Assembly (NCBI GenBank): GCA_048500255.1 | Contig: JASNYH010000004.1 | Coordinates: 124,001 to 188,000, forward strand | Length of the DNA stretch: 64,000 nt | DNA from: JAMHWF01 sp048500255 | GTDB taxonomy: Bacteria; Pseudomonadota; Gammaproteobacteria; Burkholderiales; Burkholderiaceae_C | Direction: 5' to 3' | Part shown: in pieces, positions 1 to 7,492 of the stretch | Position numbering within the stretch: the stretch's first letter is position 1 | Layout: each line of letters begins with the position of its first letter | Translations under genes and position numbers: made by a program | Notes under the pieces: generated by a model | What the model was told of the DNA's origin: nothing | The model's database searches: none | Seen by the model: the letters and a program-made list of their open reading frames with translations, nothing else

Positions 1-965
1 CGCCGCCGATCGGCACGTTCACCATCGTCGAGGGCGACGTCGTCGTCATCCGCGAGTCGCAGCGATTCGCCGCCGCCCCGGGGCTGCGCGTGCAGCCGGA
101 CGACATCGTGCACACCGGCGAGCATGCCAACGTGGCGCGCATCGAGCTCGCCGAAGGCGGCGCGCTCGACCTGGGCCCGTCGACGCGCCTGCTGCTGCGC
201 CCGCGCTGGGCCGAACCGCGCAGCGAGCGGCCGTCGCGCGTCTATCTCTCGCGCGGCTGGGTCAAGCTGACGACGACGCCGGCCGACCGCATCGGCCTCG
301 CGTCACCGCAGCTCGACTTCACCGAGGTGATCGGCAGCACCGTCGCCCTGATCGCACCCGACGGCGCCTTCGTCTTCGTCGAGTCGGGCAGCGCCAGGCT
401 CGTCGAGCGCATCGACGGCCAGACGCCGCGCCGCCACGCGCTGGCCATCGGCCAGGCCTACGACCGGCGCGGCGGCGACGCCGGCAGCGCCGGCGGGCGC
501 CCGCCGCCCGATCGCATCAAGAGCCTGCCGCGCCCGTTCACCGACACGCTGCCGCGGCGCGCCGCGCAGTTCCGCGATGCGCAGGTGGTGCCGCAGTCGC
601 CCGCGCCGATCTCCTACGACGAGGTGGCGTCGTGGATCAATGCCGAACGCTCGCTGCGCCCGGCCTTCGTGCAGCGCTGGGCGGCCAAGGCACGCGACGA
701 ACGATTCCGCCGCGGCCTGGTCGCCGAGCTGCGCCAGCATCCCGAGTGGGACCGCGTGCTGTTCCCCGAGAAGTACGTCGTCAAGCGTGCGCCCCCCGCG
801 CCGGCGACGCCGGACACGCCGATCGTCACCCGCGTCGAGCCGCTGCCTGCGGCGGCGCCCGTCGAGGCACCGGCCGCCGCCGCGGCGCCGGCGCCTTCCC
901 CGGCCGCAGCGCCTGCCGACGATCCCGCGCTCAAGCCGCTGCGACCGTGGGACACGCGTCGCTGA
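1..965 (+). CDS. FecR-domain protein, 5'-truncated by the window edge
   Basis: The reading frame is open from the first bases of the window, so the true start lies upstream. The visible N-terminal part (GTFTIVEGDVVVIRE, then a region with RIELAEGGALDLGP) matches the FecR fold, a beta-rich periplasmic domain used for ligand or signal sensing. The C-terminal third is a low-complexity Pro/Ala linker without recognisable domain. It ends 16 bp before a haem-motif membrane sensor and heads a signalling cluster (sensor, kinase, sigma factor, anti-sigma, metacaspase). The role is inferred as envelope sensing; no direct partner is visible. Confidence 0.7.
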   Translation, partial: PPIGTFTIVEGDVVVIRESQRFAAAPGLRVQPDDIVHTGEHANVARIELAEGGALDLGPSTRLLLRPRWAEPRSERPSRVYLSRGWVKLTTTPADRIGLASPQLDFTEVIGSTVALIAPDGAFVFVESGSARLVERIDGQTPRRHALAIGQAYDRRGGDAGSAGGRPPPDRIKSLPRPFTDTLPRRAAQFRDAQVVPQSPAPISYDEVASWINAERSLRPAFVQRWAAKARDERFRRGLVAELRQHPEWDRVLFPEKYVVKRAPPAPATPDTPIVTRVEPLPAAAPVEAPAAAAAPAPSPAAAPADDPALKPLRPWDTRR

Positions 966-981
966 CGAGAGGAGACCCGCC

Positions 982-1857
982 ATGAAGCTGCTGCTCAAGT
1001 TCAACCTCGTGTTCGTCGCCGTCTTCCTCGTCGGACTCGCGATCACCGGCTACGTGACGCGCGAGCTGCTCGCGCGCAATGCGCAGGACGAGGTGCTGCA
1101 GCACGCGCGCTTCATGATGGAGAAGGCGCTCGCCGTGCGCTCGTACACCTCCACGCAGGTCGCGCCGCTGCTCGAGACGCAGATGAAGTACAGCTTCCTG
1201 CCGCAGTCGGTACCGGCCTACTCGGCCACCGAGGTGCTCGCCAAGCTGGCCAAGGCCTACCCCGACTTCAGCTACAAGGAGGCCACGCTCAACCCGACCA
1301 ACCCGCGCGACCGCGCGATCGACTGGGAGGTCGACGTCATCTCGCAGTTCCGCAAGGCGGCCGACGCGAGGGAGTTCATCGGCGAGCGCGACACGCCGGC
1401 CGGGCGTGCGCTGTACATCGCACGGCCGATCAAGATCACCGACGGCGCCTGCCTGCGTTGCCACAGCACCGTCGAGGCGGCGCCCAAGACGCTGATCGAC
1501 ACCTACGGCCCGGCCAACGGCTTCGGCTGGAACCTCAACGAGACGATCGGCGCGCAGGTCGTGTCGGTGCCGATGGCGCTGCCGCTGCAACGCGCCGAGC
1601 GCGCCTGGAGCGTGTTCATGACGCTGCTGACGGCCGTCTTCGTCGCCATCGGCGTCGTGCTCAACCTGATGCTGTACTGGCTCGTGATCCGGCCGGTGCG
1701 CCAGCTCTCGACGATCGCCGACAGCGTGAGCCTGGGCGACCTGAAGGCGCCCGAGTTCGCGACGCGCCGCCGCGACGAGATCGGCGTGCTGTCGCAGTCG
1801 TTCGCGCGCATGCGCAAGAGCCTGGTGCAGGCGATGAGGATGCTCGAGCCGGCGTGA
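982..1857 (+). CDS. Membrane sensor with DUF3365 (Tll0287-like) and HAMP domains
   Basis: 291 residues; the ATG at 982 follows a good AGGAG ribosome site. An N-terminal membrane helix (about residues 7-28) is followed by a periplasmic DUF3365 domain with a single c-type haem motif, CLRCH, at about residue 158. A second helix (about 215-240) leads into a HAMP domain (VIRPVRQLSTIAD), after which the protein simply ends. There is no kinase, cyclase or methyl-accepting output domain, so output must go through a partner. The next gene, 10 bp away, is a Ser/Thr kinase, and the pairing suggests a redox or gas input to it. The domains are recognised; the coupling is inference. Confidence 0.8.
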   Translation: MKLLLKFNLVFVAVFLVGLAITGYVTRELLARNAQDEVLQHARFMMEKALAVRSYTSTQVAPLLETQMKYSFLPQSVPAYSATEVLAKLAKAYPDFSYKEATLNPTNPRDRAIDWEVDVISQFRKAADAREFIGERDTPAGRALYIARPIKITDGACLRCHSTVEAAPKTLIDTYGPANGFGWNLNETIGAQVVSVPMALPLQRAERAWSVFMTLLTAVFVAIGVVLNLMLYWLVIRPVRQLSTIADSVSLGDLKAPEFATRRRDEIGVLSQSFARMRKSLVQAMRMLEPA

Positions 1858-1867
1858 CCGCAGCGAC

Positions 1868-3409
1868 ATGAGCATTCGCCCGCTCTCCTCGCTCACGACG
1901 CCGGCCGCGATGCCGGCGCGGCTGGGCAAGTACGAGCTGACTGGCGTGCTCGGCGAGGGTGCGATGGGCGTCGTCTACAAGGCGCTCGACCCGGTGATCC
2001 AGCGCACCGTCGCCGTCAAGGCGATCCGCAAGCAGCTGTTCGACGCGTCGACGGCCAGCCTGTCGGTGGCGCAGCGCTTTCGCAACGAGGCCAAGGCGGC
2101 CGGGCGGCTGTCGCACCCGGGCATCGTCGCCGTCTACGAGTACGGCGAGGACGCCGGCGACGCCTACATCGCGATGGAGTACGTCGAGGGCATCAGCCTG
2201 GCCAAGCTGATGCAGACCACCGGCCGCATGGACGAGCCCGACGTGCTGAGCCTGATGGTGCAGTTGCTCGACGCGCTGCACTACGCGCACACGCGCGGCG
2301 TCTGGCACCGCGACGTCAAGCCGGCCAACCTCGTCGTCACGCCGGGCGGGCAGCTCAAGGTCACCGACTTCGGCATCGCGCGCATCGATTCCAGCGAGGC
2401 GACGCAGCTGCCCGTGCTGCTCGGCTCGCCGGGCTACATCGCGCCCGAGCGCTACACCGCCGAATCGCCCGACTGGCGCGTCGACATCTTCTCGGCCGGC
2501 GCGCTGCTGTACCACCTGCTGACCGGCCGCCCCCCGTTCAGCGGCAGCGACGCCGAGGTGATGTACCAGGTGCTCCACGAGCACCCGACGCCGCCGTCGC
2601 AGACCGCTGCCGCGGCGCCGCGCTGCTTCGACGTCATCGTGGCGCGCGCGCTCGCCAAGAAGCCGGACGACCGCTACCGCACGGCGCTCGACTTCCGCGA
2701 GGCGCTGCAGCACGCCGGCGCGCTGCCGGTGCCGCCCACGCTGTCGATCGAGGTGCTGACCAGCGTGCAGCAGCGCATCGACCGCGCGGCGACGGTCAAG
2801 GTGCCGCGCTCGATGCCGGGCATTCCCGCGCCGCCCGACGCGCCGCGCAGCGATGCCGGAGCGACGGCGAGCGCACCGCCGCCGCCCTCGGCGCCCGCCA
2901 GCGTTCCGTCGCTGCCGTCGGCGCCGACCGGCTGGGACCCGACGCTGCTCAGCCGCATCGAGGCGGCGCTGGCGCGCCACGTCGGCCCGATCGCCGCCGT
3001 GATGGTGCGACGCACGGCCCGCCGGTGCGCCGGCGTCCAGGAGCTCGTCACGCGGCTGGCCGACGATGCGCTGGCCGGCGCCGAGCACGCCGCCTTCGTC
3101 GCCGCCACGGCGCCGCTGCTCGCTGCCGAGGCGCGTGCGCCGGCCGCGGCGTCGGCCGCGAGCGGCGCCGCATCGTCGACCGCGGCGTCGGCACCCGCGG
3201 CAACCTCGGCGCCGTCGCTGCGCGCCGAAACCGTGGCCGCCGCCGAGCGCGTGCTCGCGGCGCATGTCGGCCCGATCGCGCGCGTGCTCGTCAAGAAGGC
3301 CGCCGCGGCCGCCGCCGGCCGCGACGAGTTCATCGCCGTGCTCGCCGAGCTGGCCGCCGAAGGCGCCGAGCGCGAGCGGCTGCACCGCGAACTCTCGCGC
3401 GTCGCCTGA
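1868..3409 (+). CDS. Serine/threonine protein kinase (PknB-like) with duplicated C-terminal domain
   Basis: 513 residues. The kinase domain spans about residues 20-285 and looks active: glycine loop GEGAMGVVY, Lys51, catalytic HRD (Asp149), DFG at 167-169 and an APE motif. No transmembrane segment is seen, unlike typical PknB proteins, so it is probably cytoplasmic. A Pro/Ala linker (about 310-350) leads to two related modules of about 60 residues, beginning near 358 and 450, that share the pattern HVGPIAxVxVxxxA. These modules occur at the ends of several bacterial kinases and their function is unknown. It is located between a DUF3365 sensor and an ECF sigma/anti-sigma pair. Confidence 0.9.
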   Translation: MSIRPLSSLTTPAAMPARLGKYELTGVLGEGAMGVVYKALDPVIQRTVAVKAIRKQLFDASTASLSVAQRFRNEAKAAGRLSHPGIVAVYEYGEDAGDAYIAMEYVEGISLAKLMQTTGRMDEPDVLSLMVQLLDALHYAHTRGVWHRDVKPANLVVTPGGQLKVTDFGIARIDSSEATQLPVLLGSPGYIAPERYTAESPDWRVDIFSAGALLYHLLTGRPPFSGSDAEVMYQVLHEHPTPPSQTAAAAPRCFDVIVARALAKKPDDRYRTALDFREALQHAGALPVPPTLSIEVLTSVQQRIDRAATVKVPRSMPGIPAPPDAPRSDAGATASAPPPPSAPASVPSLPSAPTGWDPTLLSRIEAALARHVGPIAAVMVRRTARRCAGVQELVTRLADDALAGAEHAAFVAATAPLLAAEARAPAAASAASGAASSTAASAPAATSAPSLRAETVAAAERVLAAHVGPIARVLVKKAAAAAAGRDEFIAVLAELAAEGAERERLHRELSRVA

Positions 3410-3553
3410 CGCGCAGCGGCGCCAAACGTGTTGAACCTCCTGCGCCGCCGCTGCAACCCACCGGGTGCACGAGCCGGTTTCTGCGCGATCCGGGCCGCGA
3501 CACGGGGCTGCGGCGCAACGCTATATTGACTGCGCCGCCCTCGCCGCACGGCC

Positions 3554-4153
3554 ATGGACAACGACCGCGTCAGGGATCTGCTCGCCCGCATCGCCCGCGA
3601 AGACGAAGCCGCCTTCCGCGAGCTGTACAAGGCGTTCAGCCGCAAGGTGTTCGCCTACTTGATGAACAAGGTCGGCGACCATGGTCGCGCCGAGGAGATC
3701 CTGGTGGACACGATGTACGAAGTCTGGCGCCGGCCGGGCGGCTGGCGCGGCGACGCGCAGTTCAGCACCTGGCTGATCGGCATCGCGCGCAACAAGGCGC
3801 TGATGGCCTACCGGTCGCAGCGCCCCGACGAGACGCACGACGACCTCGACGACATCGCCGAGACCGAGGCCGCCGACACGCCCGACGCCTACGCCGAGCT
3901 GGCGCGCAAGCAGCGCGCCGACGGCGTGCAGCACTGCATGGGCCGGCTGTCGGACGAGCACCGCGAATGCCTGCACCTCGTGTTCTACGAGGGCTGGTCG
4001 CTGGCCGAGGTGGCCGACGTGCAGCGCTGCCCCGAGGGCACGGTGAAGACGCGCCTGTTCCACGCGCGGCAGAAGGTCAAGAAGTGCCTCGAGCTGCTGC
4101 TGCAGCGCGAAGGCGGCGGCGAGGGCGACTACAAGGGAGCGCTGGCATCATGA
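3554..4153 (+). CDS. RNA polymerase sigma factor, ECF/sigma-70 family
   Basis: 199 residues. Region 2 covers about residues 15-85 (FRELYKAF, AEEILVDTMYEVW, FSTWLIGIARN). Region 4 covers about 130-185 with a helix-turn-helix (WSLAEVADVQRCPEGTVKTR). The stop codon overlaps the start of the next gene (ATGA), which encodes a single-pass anti-sigma factor, the usual arrangement for ECF control. The 144 bp upstream hold no other gene and probably its promoter, with an AT-rich TATATT patch near 3523. The regulon is unknown; the adjacent metacaspase may belong to it. Confidence 0.9.
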   Translation: MDNDRVRDLLARIAREDEAAFRELYKAFSRKVFAYLMNKVGDHGRAEEILVDTMYEVWRRPGGWRGDAQFSTWLIGIARNKALMAYRSQRPDETHDDLDDIAETEAADTPDAYAELARKQRADGVQHCMGRLSDEHRECLHLVFYEGWSLAEVADVQRCPEGTVKTRLFHARQKVKKCLELLLQREGGGEGDYKGALAS

Positions 4154-4770
4154 GCACCGAGCGCTTCGAAGAGCTGCTGCCCTGGTACGTGAACGGCACG
4201 CTGAAGGCCGAAGACCGCGCCTGGGTCGATCAGTACCTGAAGGATCACCCCGAAGCGCGCGCCGAACTCGAATGGTTCGGCTCGCTGCAGCGGCGCATCC
4301 ACGAGAACGCGCCGATGGTGCCCGCCACGATCGGCCTGGCGCGCACGATGCACCTGATCCGCGGCGACCGGCCGACCTTCGCCGAGCGCGTCGGCGCCTT
4401 CTTCGGCGGCTTCGCGCTGCGGCCGGCCTATGCGATCGCCGGCGTCGCCGCGCTCGCGATCCAGGGTGGCGTGATCCTCAACCTGCTCGGCGAGGCCGCA
4501 GACGACGCCAGCGAGATCCGCTCGCTGCGCGCGTCGCAGGTGACGGAGGCGCCGATGCTCAAGGTGAACTTCGCGCCCGACGCGAAAGAGGCCGACATCC
4601 GCCACCTGCTGATGTCGGTGCAGGGCAGCGTGGCGGGCGGGCCCGGCCAGCTCGGCGACTACTACATCCGTGTGCCGGGTGACCAGCTCGACGCCGCCGC
4701 CGCCAGGCTGAAGGCCGACCCGATCGTGCAGGCCGTCGCCGTCGCGCCCGGGCTGCCGCCGCGCGAGTAG
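4150..4770 (+). CDS. Membrane anti-sigma factor
   Basis: 206 residues; the start ATG overlaps the sigma-factor stop (ATGA). The N-terminal part (about residues 1-45, LLPWYVNGTLKAEDRAWVD) has the anti-sigma helical form but lacks the zinc HxxxCxxC motif, so it is a zinc-free variant. One transmembrane helix lies at about 95-117. The C-terminal periplasmic part ends in a small fold with YYIRVPGDQLDAAAARLKAD. Its role is to sequester the sigma factor encoded just before it and release it on an envelope signal; this is inferred from position and topology. Confidence 0.8.
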   Translation: MSTERFEELLPWYVNGTLKAEDRAWVDQYLKDHPEARAELEWFGSLQRRIHENAPMVPATIGLARTMHLIRGDRPTFAERVGAFFGGFALRPAYAIAGVAALAIQGGVILNLLGEAADDASEIRSLRASQVTEAPMLKVNFAPDAKEADIRHLLMSVQGSVAGGPGQLGDYYIRVPGDQLDAAAARLKADPIVQAVAVAPGLPPRE

Positions 4771-4793
4771 CGCAAGCCGCGCGAGGAGCGACG

Positions 4794-5636
4794 ATGCCCG
4801 CCGCCCTGCCCGCCCGGCTCACGACGCGTCGGACGGCGCTGCGCTGCCTCGCCGCGGCCGGCGCCGCCGTCGCCTGGCCTGCGCTGCGCGCGGCGCAGCC
4901 CAAGGGCCGCATCGCGCTCGTGATCGGCAACGGCGCCTACAAGGCCGCGCCGCTGAAGAACCCGGTCGGCGACGCGCAGGCCGTCGCCGCCACCCTGACG
5001 AAGCTCGGCTACACCGTGACGTTGAAGCTCGACGCCAACCTGCGCGAGCTGATCGAGGCGCTGCGCGAGTTCTCGGTGCGCGCATCGTCGAGCTCGGTGC
5101 GCATGCTGTTCTACGCCGGCCACGGCATCCAGTCGCGCGGCCGCAACTACCTGCTGCCCGTCGACCAGGAACCGCAGGCCGAGGACGAGATCGCCGGCAA
5201 ATGCGCCGACGTCGGCCAGTTCATCGACCGACTCGGCGAGATCAGGCACGGCGCCAACATCGTCGTGCTCGACGCGTGCCGCGTGAACCCGTTCGCCGGC
5301 GGCGTGATCGTCGGCCCCGACGGCCGGCGCCTCAAGTTCCGCGGCGCCACGCCCGGCGGTCTGGCCGCGCTCGACGCGCCGGTCGGCACGCTGGTGGCCT
5401 TTTCGACCGCGCCCAACGGCGTGGCGCTCGACGGGCCGAGTGGCAGGAACAGCATCTATGCCAAGCACCTGCTGGCGCACCTCGAGACGCCGGGCCTGCC
5501 GATCGAGCAGCTGTTCAAGCGCGTGCGCATCGGCGTGGCGCAGGAGACGCAGCGCGTTCAGGTGCCGTGGGAGTCGTCGAGCCTGACGGCCGAATTCTGC
5601 TTCAAGGCGGGTGCCGGAGGCGTTTGCGGCGCGTGA
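4794..5636 (+). CDS. Metacaspase / caspase-family (C14) protein, Tat-exported
   Basis: 280 residues. It starts with a twin-arginine-like signal (TTRRTALRCLAAAGAAVA, residues 10-27), then the caspase p20 fold: RIALVIGN at 39-46, catalytic His110 in YAGHG and catalytic Cys162 in LDACR. Both dyad residues are present, so it should be active, cleaving after Arg/Lys as bacterial metacaspases do. It lies 23 bp after the anti-sigma gene and reads the same way. A second, longer metacaspase is encoded at 24050-25375. The natural substrate is unknown. Confidence 0.88.
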   Translation: MPAALPARLTTRRTALRCLAAAGAAVAWPALRAAQPKGRIALVIGNGAYKAAPLKNPVGDAQAVAATLTKLGYTVTLKLDANLRELIEALREFSVRASSSSVRMLFYAGHGIQSRGRNYLLPVDQEPQAEDEIAGKCADVGQFIDRLGEIRHGANIVVLDACRVNPFAGGVIVGPDGRRLKFRGATPGGLAALDAPVGTLVAFSTAPNGVALDGPSGRNSIYAKHLLAHLETPGLPIEQLFKRVRIGVAQETQRVQVPWESSSLTAEFCFKAGAGGVCGA

Positions 5637-5695
5637 CGCGCGCGGCATCGAGCCGCCTTGCGCGGGCGGCCGGCGATGCCGTCCGCTGGCGAACG

Positions 5696-6160
5696 TCAGC
5701 GTTGCGCGCGCAGCGCCTCGAGGCGCGCCGCGGCCTCGCGCTTGCCGAGGTGGCGCAGCGCCGCGATCGCCAGCACGTGCTTGTCGCGCGGGCGCGCCTT
5801 GCCGGCCTCCCAGTTGTAGATCGACTGGCCCGACGCGCCGACGAGCAGGCCGCAGTCCTCGGCCGACAGGCCCAGGCGCCGGCGCTGCGACGCCAGGCTC
5901 TTGGCGCTGTAGCGCACGCCGGCCGTTGCCGAGCCGTTCGCGCCGTCTTCGCGGTCGCCACCGGCCGCCGGCACGGCGCGCGCGGCCTGCCGGCCGACAC
6001 GGCGCAGCTGCTGCTCGAGCGCCTGCACGCGGCGCTTGAGCGCGGCGATGTCGCTGCGATGCGCCTGCACCAGCCTGCGCAAGGTTTCGGTCTCCGACCG
6101 CTGGGCCTTGCGGGCCACGCGGGCGATCTCGCTCTTGAAGACGGCGGCGATGTTCGGCAT
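5696..6160 (-). CDS. Coiled-coil plus helix-turn-helix (XRE-type) DNA-binding protein
   Basis: About 154 residues from the ATG at 6160 (further in-frame ATGs at 6169 and upstream are possible, but MPNIAAVFKSEIARVARK is the likely true N-terminus). Residues 1-60 form a charged coiled coil. A C-terminal XRE-like helix-turn-helix spans about 95-140 (GLSAEDCGLLVGASGQSIYNWEAGKARP). It faces the metacaspase gene tail to tail. It could be a small nucleoid or transcription regulator; the target is unknown. Confidence 0.75.
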   Translation of the reverse strand: MPNIAAVFKSEIARVARKAQRSETETLRRLVQAHRSDIAALKRRVQALEQQLRRVGRQAARAVPAAGGDREDGANGSATAGVRYSAKSLASQRRRLGLSAEDCGLLVGASGQSIYNWEAGKARPRDKHVLAIAALRHLGKREAAARLEALRAQR

Positions 6161-6566
6161 GGGCGCCATTGTGCCGCGTCGGGAGCGCAGGCGGCGTGCG
6201 GCAGGCCGCGGGACTCGTGCCAATCACAACGGGTTGCAGGCCTACCGACAGCGCCCGGGCAGCGGTTTCGCCACGGCCGCGGCGGCTTCGGCGGCAGGTC
6301 GCTCGCCCGCACACGGGCTGTGGTGCACGCCGCGGCGCGGCGGTCGGCCGCCGCGGTGTCGATTCCCGGGGCATCGCGGCGCAGCCTCCCGACTTCACGC
6401 CACGGCGCGCCGGTGCCATGATCGGCGTCGTGCTATGCGGGCTGGCGCGGCGCGGACGGGCGCGGGCCCCGCCGCCCGCCCATCCGCAAATTTATAGGCC
6501 GCCTAACGCGCCTGCCGGGCCTCTCGAGAAGACCTCGCGACGGGTGCGCCACAGAGGGAGAAGGCG
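6161..6566. other. Gene-free stretch before the cassette island
   Basis: About 400 bp with no supportable gene on either strand. The first 320 bp are GC-rich like the chromosome. From about 6485 the composition drops (AAATTTATAGG) and a GCCTAAC box stands at 6501-6507, which resembles an outer attC core. No matching inner stem was found. This marks the left border of the integron-like island. Confidence 0.5.
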
Positions 6567-6635
6567 ATGAGTAAGATCTTGCGCCGCAGCGAATTAGACG
6601 GTGTCGCAGTGCGACGCAGGCCGTCGTCCATTTGA
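6567..6635 (+). CDS. Possible 22-codon ORF next to a recombination core site
   Basis: An ATG at 6567 is preceded by an unusually good ribosome site (AGGGAGAAGG) and reads 22 codons (MSKILRRSEL...) to a TGA that ends one base before the GTTAGCC core site at 6637. It may be a leader peptide or the start of a host gene truncated when the cassette was inserted. No family is recognised. Confidence 0.3.
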   Translation: MSKILRRSELDGVAVRRRPSSI

Positions 6636-6636
6636 C

Positions 6637-6643
6637 GTTAGCC
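6637..6643 (+). other. GTTAGCC core site at the left edge of cassette 1
   Basis: The heptamer GTTAGCC fits the integron core pattern G^TTRRRY except at one base. It lies 19 bp before the first cassette gene, where the cassette left boundary is expected. GGCTAAC at 7055 is its reverse complement at the far end of the same cassette. No attI or integrase gene is visible. Confidence 0.45.
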
Positions 6644-6661
6644 CGCACGAAGGAAAGTCCC

Positions 6662-7060
6662 GTGCCCAGCCTTGCGTTGCTCCTCAAATGCATCGCGCCC
6701 GTCTTCGGTATCGTCGGCGCACTGCACCTGGTGCTCGGTGTCGGGGCTGATGTCCTGCTTGGCGCAAAGCTGCCGCCTGAAGCGCTGGCCGATCCTGTGC
6801 TCAACAGCCAGAATCGCTTCTACGGTGTGACGTTCACCCTGTATGGCGTGCTGCTCTACCTATGCGCCACCAACTTGCAGAAGTACGCCACCATCCTTCG
6901 GTGCGTGCTCTGGGTCTTCTTCGCTGGTGGCCTTGCTCGTGTGGTATCCATGGCAACTCACGGTGTGCCACCACCTCTTGTGCTAGTACTCCTCGTTTCG
7001 GAGCTTCTGTTGCCCCCACTGCTTCACTTTTGGCTGTCAAGGGTGCTGCGTGCGGGCTAA
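6662..7060 (+). CDS. Cassette gene 1: DUF4345-type small membrane protein
   Basis: 132 residues from a GTG at 6662, chosen because AAGGA lies 8-12 bp upstream; the ATG-less upstream extension has no support. Four hydrophobic helices are visible (about residues 8-30, 50-68, 75-92, 100-122) with the NSQNRFYG motif after the first, as in DUF4345 proteins, which often occur in integron cassettes. Its TAA stop lies inside the attC outer core GGCTAAC, a typical cassette layout. Base composition is lower in GC than the neighbours. Function unknown. Confidence 0.75.
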   Translation: MPSLALLLKCIAPVFGIVGALHLVLGVGADVLLGAKLPPEALADPVLNSQNRFYGVTFTLYGVLLYLCATNLQKYATILRCVLWVFFAGGLARVVSMATHGVPPPLVLVLLVSELLLPPLLHFWLSRVLRAG

Positions 7061-7125
7061 CCCATCGTTGCACCCGACTCGCTACAGCGGGCTTCGCCCG
7101 CTTCCGCGAGCGGGTGAACTCAAAC
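7055..7125 (+). repeat. attC recombination site 1, 5' part (interrupted by an IS)
   Basis: Outer core GGCTAAC (7055-7061), then CACCCGACTCGC pairing with GCGAGCGGGTG with one extrahelical A, and a central stem AGCGGGC-TTC-GCCCGCT. The site breaks after CTCAAAC at 7125. Its last core, GTTAGGC, is found 1.49 kb away at 8616. It is closely related to the intact attC at 9224-9301. Confidence 0.85.
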
Positions 7126-7128
7126 TAC

Positions 7129-7140
7129 AAGGGCTTCCCC
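7129..7140 (+). repeat. Subterminal inverted repeat, left end of the IS
   Basis: AAGGGCTTCCCC; pairs with the complement of 8597-8609 with a single one-base gap. It lies 3 bp inside the IS end. Confidence 0.8.
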
Positions 7141-7142
7141 CT

Positions 7143-7148
7143 TTGTCA
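7143..7148 (-). promoter_or_regulatory. -35 half of a promoter completed only in the IS circle
   Basis: On the minus strand TTGACA lies 17 bp from the IS end. When the two IS ends are joined, it stands 16 bp from TAGAAT, which spans the junction (TA from the left end, GAAT from the right end). That gives a near-consensus sigma-70 promoter pointing at the transposase gene. Circle-junction promoters are known in the IS110 family. Confidence 0.6.
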
Positions 7149-7492
7149 AGCAAATGAAGTCCACGAGCCGCGCGAGCGGCTCGATTCACATCCGGACTTC
7201 GACTTCTTCGAGCTATGGCATCACCGCGCGCTGGGGCGCATCGCGTCGAGTCGTCGAGCAAGGGTGCGGACGGACAAACTACAACCGGTCATTGGTGCAG
7301 CGAGTTCAGCGCTGCGGACCCTGATGAAAGACGCGCGCGGGGGCCTCATTCGTTAGCCGCGGACAGAAGCACTGCCGCCTTGAATTGATCAGGCACACCC
7401 CGCGCAGGTCCAACCTTGCTCATCGACGAGTGGCGCTCACGCGGTGGAAGTCTTCGAATCGGTCTTCTTTCTGCTCAGCGGTGTTGGCGGCC

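Larger units (their letters stand above)
7126..7492 (-). ncRNA. Noncoding IS end, probable seekRNA/bridge RNA region
   Basis: 367 bp without a credible gene, between the transposase stop and the IS end. It holds an exact 10-bp copy of the left IS-attC junction (CAAACTACAA, 7275-7284 versus 7121-7130). It also holds an 11-bp exact copy of the right junction (TCATTCGTTAG, 7346-7356 versus 8610-8620), matching 14 of 15 bases when extended. A reverse-strand copy of the left flank heptamer TGAACTC lies at 7302-7308. IS1111 elements are known to make a guide RNA from this region that matches both strands of the target. RNA ends are not determined. Confidence 0.6.

Noticed and set aside
6501..6643. 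A third attC site between GCCTAAC (6501) and GTTAGCC (6637)
   Set aside because: The outer boxes are complementary apart from one base, but the 129 bp between them do not give the paired inner arms or central stem seen in the two real attC sites. Kept only as a possible border.
7126..7492. A protein gene on the plus strand after cassette 1
   Set aside because: The frame crosses the IS boundary, has no ribosome site and no domain. The region is better explained as the noncoding IS end.
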